Shown here: in pieces, positions 1-7,840 of the stretch
Numbering within the stretch: the stretch's first letter is position 1
Layout of the letters: the number at the start of each line of letters is the position of its first letter
NCBI GenBank assembly: GCA_945875845.1
Contig: CAMCMB010000049.1
Location: 1 to 53,373, forward strand
Reading direction: 5' to 3'
Length of the DNA stretch: 53,373 nt
DNA from: Pirellula staleyi DSM 6068
Lineage (GTDB): Bacteria > Planctomycetota > Planctomycetia > Pirellulales > Pirellulaceae
Program-made: the position numbers and the translations under genes
Notes under the pieces: model-generated
Databases searched by the model: none
Told to the model about the DNA's origin: nothing
What the model saw: the letters and a program-made list of their open reading frames with translations, nothing else

Positions 1-77
1 ACAGGCACCCCATCTAAGAGATGCTCCCTTACCATCGCGATCTTCTGCGCAGGCGTTAAAAACTTTCGTTTCGTCAT
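1..77 (-). CDS. IS3/IS911-type transposase OrfA, N-terminal part, cut by window edge
   Basis: Reading on the minus strand from an ATG at 77-75, the first 25 codons begin MTKRKFLTPAQKIAMV and run off the left edge. This lysine/arginine-rich start followed by 'TPAQKIAMVREHL' is typical of the helix-turn-helix OrfA protein of IS3/IS911-like elements, which binds the element ends and is part of the transposase. An AAGGAG ribosome site lies about 10 bases upstream of the ATG, which supports the start. The gene lies just downstream of the Avd gene, in the place where the template repeat and reverse transcriptase of a diversity-generating retroelement would be expected, so an insertion may have destroyed that part. 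With only 25 residues visible the family call is tentative; other HTH transposases remain possible. Confidence 0.55.
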   Translation of the reverse strand, partial: MTKRKFLTPAQKIAMVREHLLDGVP

Positions 78-180
78 TGCGGTTTCTCCTTGCCGAACCG
101 CTAAACTTGAGCACACGATTCTGTGCACTACTTCGAAATGAGCAAAACACCACGAGTGGATTTCTTGAAATAACTCCCCT

Positions 181-540
181 TTACGTTTCATTCGCGACCG
201 CTGCCGACTGGCTTGCCCGTCGCCACCCTTGCACCTGCTTGGCCAGCTCGGTCAATTGCCAAGCGGAGTACTCGTGGCTAGTCATATTGATCAATCGTAT
301 GTCTTTGCACATGCGAAAAAGAAGCCTTACCTGCTCAAGCCTGACTCCGGCATCGAACAACGTTTCTTCTTTGGATTTCGAAAATTTTGCCTTAATGAGG
401 AGTTGCAAGATTTCCAGTTGATTGTCCTGAATACGGCTCCCGATCGTGAACTTAACGGATCGCGGAAATCGCTCGATATGTTGATGGGTCCACAGAATCA
501 ACTCGTACAACTGGTCGATGACTCGCAACTCTTCTGCCAT
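181..540 (-). CDS. avd: Avd-like four-helix accessory protein of a diversity-generating retroelement
   Basis: The protein starts MAEELRVIDQLYELILW and continues through HIERFPRSVKFTIGSRI, LLIKAKFSKSKEE and LEQVRLLFRMCKDIRL. This order is the signature of the bAvd family, small all-helical proteins that assemble as a basic pentamer and bind the reverse transcriptase and template RNA during mutagenic retrohoming. About 119 residues, normal family length, so this gene itself looks intact. I prefer the ATG at 540 over the one at 558 because family members usually begin just before the EELRVI motif. It directly follows a decayed FGE-sulfatase-like gene, the common DGR target class. No template repeat or reverse transcriptase is visible; the next gene is a transposase start. 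Function is inferred from family; whether it is still active is doubtful. Confidence 0.8.
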   Translation of the reverse strand: MAEELRVIDQLYELILWTHQHIERFPRSVKFTIGSRIQDNQLEILQLLIKAKFSKSKEETLFDAGVRLEQVRLLFRMCKDIRLINMTSHEYSAWQLTELAKQVQGWRRASQSAAVANET

Positions 541-554
541 ATTTACCCCACGGT

Positions 555-1047
555 TCAAAGAACTCCGGGGCTTTCGACAATGCTACTAACCCCGAACTTC
601 CAAAAGCTTTCGGCCGGCATCGAGAACAAGTCCGCCTCTTGTGCAACGCTGCTCGACACGCCCACAGAACCTGGGCTCCTCAAAGCCGATATTCCCTCCC
701 ACCAGTACTCCAGTTCCCAGGAGGGAAACTTGTACTTCGCCGCGTACTCCCACTCGGTCTCCCAAGGCAACCGACACGACTGACCGTCCCACCGCAACCA
801 CTGGCAATACACCCACGCATCAAAGAAGGTGATTACCACCGCAGGATGGTTCAATGTCTCTGAGTACTGCCTGTACTCCCGCCAAATTTGAGTGTGCCTT
901 GGGCTATACAACCGATACCAAGCGTTGCTGATCGTTTGTCGCCCAAGCTCGAACGCATCGATCGATAGCTCGGGATTGCTGACGTACGTAAATCCAAAGA
1001 AAACCTCTAACGGGTTTCGCGTTGCCAGGGCTCTGGACCGAAAATCT
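555..1047 (-). pseudogene. Decayed FGE-sulfatase-domain protein, probable former DGR target
   Basis: An open frame on the minus strand from about 1047 reads LEVFFGFTYVSNPELSID, then NHPAVVITFFDAWVYCQWL and CRLPWETEWEYAAKY. This is the formylglycine-generating-enzyme/sulfatase-modifying fold (HPVV-x-WYDA-x-YCQWL and RLPTEAEWEYAA in intact relatives). The similarity stops after EYWWEG near 690. From there fragments of the fold appear to continue in other frames, and the frame closes at 555, overlapping the upstream start choice of avd. No start codon with a ribosome site is visible at the right end; a TAA in frame lies near 1050. So the gene is truncated at the front and frameshifted at the back. 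In diversity-generating retroelements such domains carry the variable repeat at the C-terminus; that part is not recognisable here. Confidence 0.7.
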
Positions 1048-1087
1048 TAAGTTTTTACCCTTGTCCGCCTGGAACGAGCATGGGTAA

Positions 1088-1130
1088 CCCTTAGGTGAGC
1101 AACGCTCACCTAAGGGCGCGCGATTTTTTT
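1088..1130. terminator. Perfect 13-bp hairpin followed by T tract
   Basis: CCCTTAGGTGAGC (1088-1100) and its exact reverse complement (1104-1116) are separated by only AAC. The plus strand continues with a short GC run and seven T (1124-1130), which fits an intrinsic terminator for plus-strand transcription. No plus-strand gene ends here, so it may be a leftover of a lost element, or a palindromic element end. It lies just outside the decayed FGE fragment. Confidence 0.5.
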
Positions 1131-1617
1131 GAGCCTATTGGGAAAGTGGTAGGCTTCATTGCTTTCCACGCACGGTTCGGGTTCTTTCTAACCGTAGCAT
1201 GGGCCTCCGAGCCCGTGCGCTGCTAATTAAGTACTTAACGCACAGGGTCGGAGCACTCAACTTTACCCACATCTTTTGAACTTGCTCCCCTCGCCCTGGT
1301 CTCGGCCGAAACGGGGCGAGGGGTTGGGCGACCATCTAAGGATAAGGCAATGGAGTCGATTCGAAAATCGGAAATTTTTCGAATTCCAGCAGTGCTCCTC
1401 AGGGGCTCTGCCCCCGAACCCCCGGGATTTTTCGAGGCATGGCACCGAACATCCTTTATTTGATTTATTCTTCGCGCAGCGTTGAGATGAACACCGCTGG
1501 GTCAAACGCAACGGAGCTCTGTGGGGACACTGTCTTCGCTGGGAATACTCAGTCGCCGAGAAGTCAAACCTTGTCGAGCACGTGAACGGGTGCAGGTCGA
1601 TTGGAAACAGTTGAACC
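1131..1617. other. Gene-free stretch between mobile-element remnants
   Basis: I see no credible gene. The reading frames here have no family signature, no convincing ribosome sites and mixed composition. It lies between the hairpin at 1088-1116 and an IS110 fragment, so it is probably eroded mobile DNA. Confidence 0.5.
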
Positions 1618-1775
1618 TGACGCTTGCCTTCGGACTTGCCCGATTGCTTAATCATCGGGGCAACACCCATAAGCTTTGCGATCTTCGCTCGCGAAAGACT
1701 GCCAAGCTCAGGTAACTCTGCGACGAGCGTCGCAGTCATTACCGGACCAACCACACGATTCAAGCTCACCCACAA
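1618..1775 (-). pseudogene. IS110-family transposase, C-terminal fragment
   Basis: About 50 codons on the minus strand read VVGPVMTATLVAELPEL, then SRAKIAKLMGVAPMIKQSGK. This is the conserved C-terminal transposase_20 region of IS110/IS116/IS902 transposases (G-VGPVTAATLLAELPELG-L-R-IAALAGVAP---SG). Similarity ends near 1617, where the frame continues with unrelated sequence. The N-terminal DEDD domain and the catalytic serine region are missing. It differs in sequence from the second IS110 remnant at 2203-3222, so the two come from different elements. Confidence 0.75.
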
Positions 1776-2202
1776 GCTCCCTTGCGAGGCCTAGGGGGTA
1801 CATACGATCTGCGTGGCTGCACTGCAAAGTCGCTGCAGGCAACTCGGTAACATCAACATTCTGAGCTGCTCAAGTTGCTCAAAACTGTCAACGGGTAGAT
1901 ACGAGGGGGTGAGCCCCTCCATGAGTACTGGTTTGTCAACACGGGGGAAATAGTTTTTGTTAAAATTGTTTTTGCTTGGACGGAGGATAGGGCTCTGCGG
2001 GGACGCAACCTGAGCGCCGATCCAAGGCTGGAAGCAATGGGGAGGGTATCGAGAGATGCCCTCCCTTGTCTTTTGGCTCGCTCGCCTTGGAATGCCTCCA
2101 AAAATTGCTTTTAGCTCAAAGCGTAAAATCCATACCATCGATGTGCACTTTTGGCCTTTTTGTGTTTTCACGTTTAGATTCTTGTATTTCATGATCTGCT
2201 TT
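1776..2202. other. Gene-free stretch between two IS110 remnants
   Basis: No supportable gene. The longest minus-strand frame (2192-1791) has no family features, and its composition does not look coding. Probably decayed element ends or intergenic spacer. Confidence 0.45.
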
Positions 2203-3222
2203 TCACGTTCCTAACATTTCGAACCAACGGCTCTTACTTTGGTCGAGCAAGTTGCCCGACAACCTTCTATCCGTTTCGATCAGTAACTTTCTGGCCAACG
2301 CTACAATTCCTCGCTTTCGGCTTCGTTTCGAACCGTCATCGAAGCGTCGCCGGTACCACTTGCTAAGTTCGCTGTTGGGTTGATAGTAAAGCCACATCCA
2401 TGCAATCTCGATCATCAAACACCGGAACTCGGCGCGTCCTGATTTGCTGATTCCTTGTTCTCGTTCGCTGTTTCCGCTGTCATACGGTACCGGTACAAGA
2501 CCAGCTAGTGCGGCTAGTTGTCTTCGATTTTTGATATCTCGCCAACCACAGATCTCAAGAGACATTGTCCAGGCGGTGACCGTTCCTATGCCTTTGAGTT
2601 GACAGAGCCGATATGCAATCTCGGCTCTCTTTTCTTTGGAATCTTTAGGCTCGTCTTCCTTCTGGCTCGCTTGCTTGAGTCTTTCTCCTTGGATCCGCTC
2701 GAGTTCGCGGATGTGCTCAACGACTAACGCAACGCGATCAAACTCTCGGCGTAAGCGAGCCTTGAATTCTTCCGATATAGGGCGGCCATCAGCAGTAAGC
2801 AATGCATCGAGATTGGTTTTGAAATTCAGCGTGACATCCTTCAATGCAATGCCCTGCGTCTCAAGTCGGTCTTGGCTCTTCTCGCCTTTCGATTGACAAG
2901 CATGCTTGTGGGTTCGACGATGAAGTTTTGGATGCTCATCGCGATCAGGCATCGGTGCACCCAGAATCCTTGTCGCCCTGCTTCGTAGCCGCTAACCACC
3001 TTGCAATCGTCGGGTAAGCCAAGAGCCTTTTTTGCAGCGGCAATTTCCTTGAGCATTTCCTTTCGGGTCAGGTCAAAAAGTCCGCAAATTTTGATAGTTC
3101 GGATTCGGGGGTTCCGGGCAAGCGAGTCGGCAAAAGCGAGCTTCCATTCGCTGGAACTGAGTTCAATGGCCATGTACAAAACATCGCCTGGAATGATAGG
3201 AATGGAACTTGGGTTGGTAGTC
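2203..3222 (-). pseudogene. IS110-family transposase, frameshifted and internally deleted
   Basis: The front half starts at an ATG at 3222 with an AGGAG site just upstream. It reads YMAIELSSSEWKLAF, CKVVSGYEAGRQGFWV and IVEPTSMLVNRKARRAKTD: the DEDD RuvC-like N-terminal domain of IS110 transposases. The frame breaks near 2850-2900. The back half runs in another frame (to 2203) with RLCQLKGIGTVTAWTMSLEI, LAALAGLVPVPYDSGN and GRAEFRCLMIEIAWMWL, the C-terminal transposase_20 domain with its serine-containing region. Immediately after the AKTD motif, intact relatives have a helical region of many tens of residues; here it is largely missing. So there is a frameshift and probably an internal deletion, and the element cannot encode a normal transposase. 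I see no second copy in the window. Confidence 0.8.
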
Positions 3223-3400
3223 ATGTCATACTCCTGGGGATGGTGAGACAAAACCAGCATTATGAAGGCTACCAGCCCTCTTTACACCCATAGCATCTCT
3301 CCCCGGAGTACCAGGGCGAGGGGAGCAAGATCAAAAGAGGTGGGTAAAGAGGCGAGCCGCCTATGCCACTTTTTGCATCCATGGGCGAGACGCCCATGCC

Positions 3401-3485
3401 ACCGCTTCACAACAGCCACCGCTTCACAACAGCCACCGCGGCATAACAGTTACCGCGGCATAACAGTTACCGTGGCATCACCGGG
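3401..3485. repeat. 17-bp tandem repeat at the 3' end of scpA
   Basis: Units begin at 3401, 3418, 3435, 3452 and 3469. The first two read ACCGCTTCACAACAGCC, the next two ACCGCGGCATAACAGTT, and a fifth is partial and divergent. The scpA stop codon (3467-3469, minus strand) lies inside the repeat, so the array forms the end of that gene and its downstream flank. Confidence 0.85.
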
Positions 3486-4291
3486 AGATTTGAATTTGCC
3501 ACGGCGAGAATGCCGATATTTTCGACTTGAGCTACCTCGAGCGATTCGGGGAATTCTGGGCCCGGCTGCAGGTACAAAGGTCCGTCCGCCGTTTCTTGGA
3601 CTGCCTTTAAACCATGATGACGAGTCATTTCCAGCGTTGCCAAGAACATTGCAATCAGCGCGCTCTTGTGCATACCGATTTCGAACAGATCTTGCAGTTC
3701 AATGCGATTGCACTGGAGTATCCGATCGTGGATGCGTTGCATGTACACGTGGATCGGCGTATCGTCATACTGAATACTCTGATGTGTTGTTTTTTGACGA
3801 GCTTTGAGTATCCGGCCAAACGCGCTCACCAAATCCCAAACTTCTACTCGTGCGATCGGGACTTCGCAGGCATCCACTCGCCGAGGAGGAAGATCGTTTG
3901 CAAGTCGAGCGTAACGAAGCTGCCATCGTCGACTCTGCTCGTCAAGAAGACAGGCCGCATCTCGAAACCTCTTGTACTGGACGAGTCGCTCGACCAGTTG
4001 CGGCATGGACTCCTCTTTCGAAACCTCCGCTTCCTGTACCGTTTCGTCGGAGGCCGGCAAAACCATTTTTGCTTTGAGTTCAATCAACTGGCTGGTGATA
4101 TCCAGGAACTCGCTGACATCATCCAGATCAAGTGTTGCGAGTATTTCTAAATACTCGATGTACTGATGCGTGATTTTGGCTAGGGACAAATCCTCCAATG
4201 GCAATTCTTCGCGATGGACCAAGTAGAACAACAAGTCTAGCGGTCCATGATAACTGGGCAGATCGATACCGAATACCATGTTTCGATCCAA
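3467..4291 (-). CDS. scpA: Segregation and condensation protein A
   Basis: ScpA is the kleisin subunit that bridges SMC heads with ScpB in the bacterial condensin complex and helps separate replicated chromosomes. The 274-residue protein opens with the family hallmark YHGPLDLLFYLVHREELPL, followed by ITHQYIEYLEIL and DVSEFLDITSQLIELKAKM in the N-terminal helical domain. A charged linker follows, and a C-terminal winged-helix region contains LFEIGMHKSALIAMFLATLEM. Length is normal. An alternative start is the internal ATG at about 4279. The last codons run into a 17-bp tandem repeat, so the extreme C-terminus may vary between strains. It is followed upstream on the same strand by the barrel gene with almost no gap. 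No scpB or smc is in the window. Confidence 0.93.
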   Translation of the reverse strand: MDRNMVFGIDLPSYHGPLDLLFYLVHREELPLEDLSLAKITHQYIEYLEILATLDLDDVSEFLDITSQLIELKAKMVLPASDETVQEAEVSKEESMPQLVERLVQYKRFRDAACLLDEQSRRWQLRYARLANDLPPRRVDACEVPIARVEVWDLVSAFGRILKARQKTTHQSIQYDDTPIHVYMQRIHDRILQCNRIELQDLFEIGMHKSALIAMFLATLEMTRHHGLKAVQETADGPLYLQPGPEFPESLEVAQVENIGILAVANSNLPVMPR

Positions 4292-4293
4292 CG

Positions 4294-6093
4294 TTATCGC
4301 GTCAGGCCCATCGTAAAGGAGAACACTTGCCGAGAATCGGAATCCGCGTAGGCGATTGGAAACGCAAAGTCAAATGCCAACGGTGCGGGTCCGAGTGCAG
4401 GCACGGCAATCCGTGCACCAAGTCCAGGTGCGACTCGGAAATTCTCGGAATTGATTTCGATATCTTTCTCGATCGTTCCATAGTCAACGAACGCCACCAT
4501 CCGCAGCATGTCGTCCGCTGTGACCGGCATCATGTACTCAAACGAACCTAACATCTGAAATTGACCTCCGACCTGCACTCCATTTTCGACGGGGCCCGCT
4601 CCGCGAAATTGGAAACCTCGCATGGTCGAGAAACCGCCCGCAAAGAAATTTTCAAACAATGGCGTATCGCCACCAGTGAATCCCAAACGCATGGAAGCGG
4701 TAAAGGTATGTCGTCCCGAACCGTCTGCACGTTCGCGCACGAGAAAGTAGCGGCTCAAGTTGACTTGTCCACGAGGGAAATCGAATTCTCCAAACGTTTG
4801 ATCATAAATCATTTCCAGCAAGTGGCCTTCGGTCGGCAGGAATGGGCTGTCGCGCGTATTGTGGGCCACTCGGATGCGACCTGTGTACATGTCGTTGCTA
4901 CCGAGGACTCGGTTCAACGCCGCATTGGAGCTGGTGCTCGGATTCGAAATGTCGACATCCTCGCCTCGAAGTTCGGTGGTGACGGAAAGATCCGGTGTGA
5001 CTTCATACCCTATCGCCACGCGGGCTCCAAGTCGCTCTTCGGTCCAGTCGCGATAGATACGGGTGAAATAAAATCCGCCTACCGATAGACTAAAAGGGGA
5101 GTAGCCAAACAAATTGGGTTCCGTCCAGTTGAGGGTATAACGTTGAACTCGGTTTCCCGGCACCAATTCCATTCGGAAATTTTGGCCCGCTCCTCGAAAT
5201 GCCCCGTTCAAAAGATCGCTGGGACGACTTGGGAATTTGCGTATATCGAAGTTGCGTTCTTCTAGAACAAACTGTCCCGCAACGCCTAAATCGCTGTTGA
5301 CCGACCCGCCAACGGAGAAGCGACCTGTTTGACCTTCTTGAGCATAGATATTGATCGGCACGTCGCGGATCTTCGGGTTATACCCGAATGGGCTCGCGTC
5401 CATAAACGTCGTGTTTGGTTCGATTTGCCAAGGTTGATTCAAAGGTGGCAAAGGCTGATTCATGGGCCCTGGGAGCGGCAAGGGCTGAGCGTTATTCTGC
5501 GGAATGGAGTTCGGTGGAGCCATCATCGGCTGGCCCTGAAAAGCCTGCCCCTGCACGGGTTGGCCCTGAACGCCTTGGCCGAACATAGGCTGCCCGACAA
5601 GGATTCCACCATCGATCGCACCATTGGGAACGGGGGCACCATAAGCTTGTTGTCCGCCATAAGGTTGTTGGCCGCCATAACCGGGGGCACCATATCCAGG
5701 GGCGGTATTGACGGGGGCACCATAACCAGGGGCGATATTGACGGGGGCACCATAACCAGGGGCGATATTGACGGGGGCGCCAGCGACGGGGGCGCCAGCG
5801 ACGGGGGTACCGGTCGCGGGATCGTAATACGATGGCACCGCGTTGGGTGGGGCGTTGTTCGTGGGGTTTCCGCCGTAGACCCCGCCTGCACCGTAGGGAG
5901 CGGCAACGCCATAGCCCGAGGCTGGACCAGTGGGTGGGCCGCCGTTCGGATTCGGTGGCGTAGAGCTGTAAGAATAGCCGAAGCCGGGACCCACCGTTTG
6001 TGCAAAACCAAAGGAACCAAGGGATGTCAAAAAGCCAAGCGATGCGAGCAACGTCGAAGCAAAGCGAATCCGACGCTGATCGCGTTTGTTCAT
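4294..6093 (-). CDS. BamA/Omp85-type outer-membrane beta-barrel protein without POTRA domains
   Basis: About 599 residues. A signal peptide (MNKRDQRRIRF... ending near FGFAQT) is followed by a long low-complexity stretch rich in Gly, Pro, Gln, Ala and Tyr with repeated APVNIAPGYG-like units (nucleotides about 5640-5830). The C-terminal part, from roughly residue 230, is an Omp85 barrel: FSVGGSVNSDLGVAGQFVLEERN, YTLNWTEPNLFGY, SPFLPTEGHLLEM, and the signature FSTMRGFQFRGAGP, which matches the VRGF/Y loop motif that reaches into the barrel. It ends with the strand FSFTMGLTR. No POTRA domain is present; these are encoded by the adjacent upstream gene at 6212-7609. I take the ATG at 6093 because it begins the signal peptide. 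Likely role: inserting beta-barrel proteins into the outer membrane together with the POTRA protein. Confidence 0.85.
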   Translation of the reverse strand: MNKRDQRRIRFASTLLASLGFLTSLGSFGFAQTVGPGFGYSYSSTPPNPNGGPPTGPASGYGVAAPYGAGGVYGGNPTNNAPPNAVPSYYDPATGTPVAGAPVAGAPVNIAPGYGAPVNIAPGYGAPVNTAPGYGAPGYGGQQPYGGQQAYGAPVPNGAIDGGILVGQPMFGQGVQGQPVQGQAFQGQPMMAPPNSIPQNNAQPLPLPGPMNQPLPPLNQPWQIEPNTTFMDASPFGYNPKIRDVPINIYAQEGQTGRFSVGGSVNSDLGVAGQFVLEERNFDIRKFPSRPSDLLNGAFRGAGQNFRMELVPGNRVQRYTLNWTEPNLFGYSPFSLSVGGFYFTRIYRDWTEERLGARVAIGYEVTPDLSVTTELRGEDVDISNPSTSSNAALNRVLGSNDMYTGRIRVAHNTRDSPFLPTEGHLLEMIYDQTFGEFDFPRGQVNLSRYFLVRERADGSGRHTFTASMRLGFTGGDTPLFENFFAGGFSTMRGFQFRGAGPVENGVQVGGQFQMLGSFEYMMPVTADDMLRMVAFVDYGTIEKDIEINSENFRVAPGLGARIAVPALGPAPLAFDFAFPIAYADSDSRQVFSFTMGLTR

Positions 6094-6211
6094 AGTCGAT
6101 TTGTCTTGGGGAGTAGAGCTAGGCATAGGTGGTTCTAGTCAACAACGGGATTCGTTGAGTCGCTTCGCATTGTTTCAGTGAGTTGGTAGTAGACGCATGT
6201 TTTTTGCTCGC

Positions 6212-7609
6212 TTAACGATCCGAGTCTCGATCTTGGTAGGAATCCTCGGGCCGGTCGACTTGGATACTTGGCAGTGCTCCTTGGCTCGGGTCGGCGTTGA
6301 AAATCCCGAGGTTCTTGAGTCTTCGTTCGCCGTCATCGAGCGCCGGTCCATCGATAATGCTACCCGGCCGAATCTTGCCTAACGGTTGCATGGCGACCCG
6401 CTCTTTCGTGTGATCGCCATCGATATGGACTCGAATTTCGCTCGCTCGATACACATCCCCTTCGCCGACGTTGTAGATGATGTCGACTTGACTGTCGGGT
6501 TGATAAACCAGTTCGCCGACGATATCGCAGAAGATGTGTCCTTGTGCGCCGTAAACGTCGCGCAGCAGTTTCTCGTCTTTCTGCTTGTTGACTTGCAGGA
6601 ATGGCTCTCCCATTTTTAGCTTCATATAGGGAATTAGCTCGCTCGGCTGGTAGCGTTTTGTACCCGTGATAGAAACGGATTTGATCGTGTAACGTTGCCC
6701 TTCGGAAATGACAAACGTCACGTCGATAAAATCGCCACGCGTATTGTAGTCCTTGCGAAAGTCGACCCGAGCGTCGAAGTAGCCAAGCGATCGGTAGTAT
6801 GCCATGAGCATATCCCGGTCCTCTTGGATCTTGTTATCGGATGCCTTGTTGAACATGTAGGACGTCAGTCCACCGCGTGCATCGCGGCTCTTAATGCGGG
6901 CTTTGAGCAGGTCGGAGGCAAAGGCCTTATTGCCTATAAAATGAATGGCATTAAGCCGTTCGACAGGTCCTTCGTTGATGATGAACTCGACTTCACGTTC
7001 GCCCGGTTTCAGTCCCGAAACGATTTGGACATCGGCTTGGTTCATCCCTTTGTCTTGATAAAGTTCGATCAAACGGGACTTGGCTGAATTGAGCGTGATG
7101 GGATCGAGCGGGTCCCCTTTTTGAATGCCCGCATGTTTGGCTAGCGCACTGTCTTCCAGGCGTTCGTTGCCTCGAAAGTGGACCGACTTCACGATGGTCC
7201 GTTCTTCGACAATCAATCGAATGTGCACTCCTTCTGGCGACTCCGAGAAGTAGGGCGTGATCTTTTTAAAGAGATTGGATCGGTACAGGGCGCTTATGTC
7301 GCGGTTGAACGTATCCTTATCAAAGGTGCGATCCTCACGTGATTGCATCGTTGTGAGAATGAAGTTCTCCGAAACGCTTTTGTTTCCCTCGATGCGAACC
7401 GACAGGATCGGTACCCCGTTGGATGCTTGAAGTCCTCGAGGGCCTCCCGCCTCGTATAACCTGTCTTTGAATTTAGGGTCGCTAAAGGCGGGCGCATTGT
7501 CGCCTCCACCAGGCATTCCACCACCCATTTGAGCGAAGCCGACGGATCCGTTGACAAATAGGCAAGCCGTAGCTAACCAATGTGTTGGCGAAAATCGTGG
7601 AACAATCAT
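6212..7609 (-). CDS. Secreted POTRA-repeat protein, partner of the adjacent Omp85 barrel
   Basis: About 465 residues. A signal peptide begins at the ATG at 7609 (MIVPRFSPTHWLATACLFV, ending near VGFAQ), then a Gly/Met-rich linker and a series of POTRA domains. Successive units are visible as VRIEGNKSVSENFILTTMQS, VHFRGNERLEDSALAKHAGI, IHFIGNKAFASDLLKARIKS, VSITGTKRYQPSELIPYMKL and a last weaker one, so about five, as in BamA. The protein ends (DSYQDRDSDR) without any barrel, and the barrel is in the next gene 118 bases downstream. The frame is open further upstream to 7837, but the signal peptide favours 7609. In BamA the POTRA repeats face the periplasm and receive substrates; here they would have to dock on the separate barrel protein. 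Confidence 0.88.
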   Translation of the reverse strand: MIVPRFSPTHWLATACLFVNGSVGFAQMGGGMPGGGDNAPAFSDPKFKDRLYEAGGPRGLQASNGVPILSVRIEGNKSVSENFILTTMQSREDRTFDKDTFNRDISALYRSNLFKKITPYFSESPEGVHIRLIVEERTIVKSVHFRGNERLEDSALAKHAGIQKGDPLDPITLNSAKSRLIELYQDKGMNQADVQIVSGLKPGEREVEFIINEGPVERLNAIHFIGNKAFASDLLKARIKSRDARGGLTSYMFNKASDNKIQEDRDMLMAYYRSLGYFDARVDFRKDYNTRGDFIDVTFVISEGQRYTIKSVSITGTKRYQPSELIPYMKLKMGEPFLQVNKQKDEKLLRDVYGAQGHIFCDIVGELVYQPDSQVDIIYNVGEGDVYRASEIRVHIDGDHTKERVAMQPLGKIRPGSIIDGPALDDGERRLKNLGIFNADPSQGALPSIQVDRPEDSYQDRDSDR

Positions 7610-7840
7610 GTCTATCTCGGATGGTCCAGAGGCTTGTTTCAATCCAGTTGCTTGTCGCTTTGGTTTGGAACCCAACAACGACAGACCATGACTGAATACA
7701 CAAAACAACTTTTGCAGGGCAACGTCAGCCCTCTCGCCACTTGAACTTTTTTGCCTTTTTTCGACTACAATACGGAGAACTTTTGAGCCAAAGCTCCTGC
7801 CCACCTTCCGAAAATCCCGCATCCTTCGCAGATTCACTAT

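Noticed and set aside
229-783. 184-residue plus-strand frame opposite avd and the FGE fragment
   Set aside because: No family features, while the minus strand carries clear Avd and FGE motifs.
1791-2192. 133-residue minus-strand frame between the IS110 remnants
   Set aside because: No recognisable motif and no convincing ribosome site; composition looks non-coding.
5329-6138. 269-residue plus-strand frame with repeated GGTI/GDIDGG peptides
   Set aside because: Opposite strand of the low-complexity repeat region of the barrel gene; the minus-strand reading has a signal peptide and Omp85 homology.
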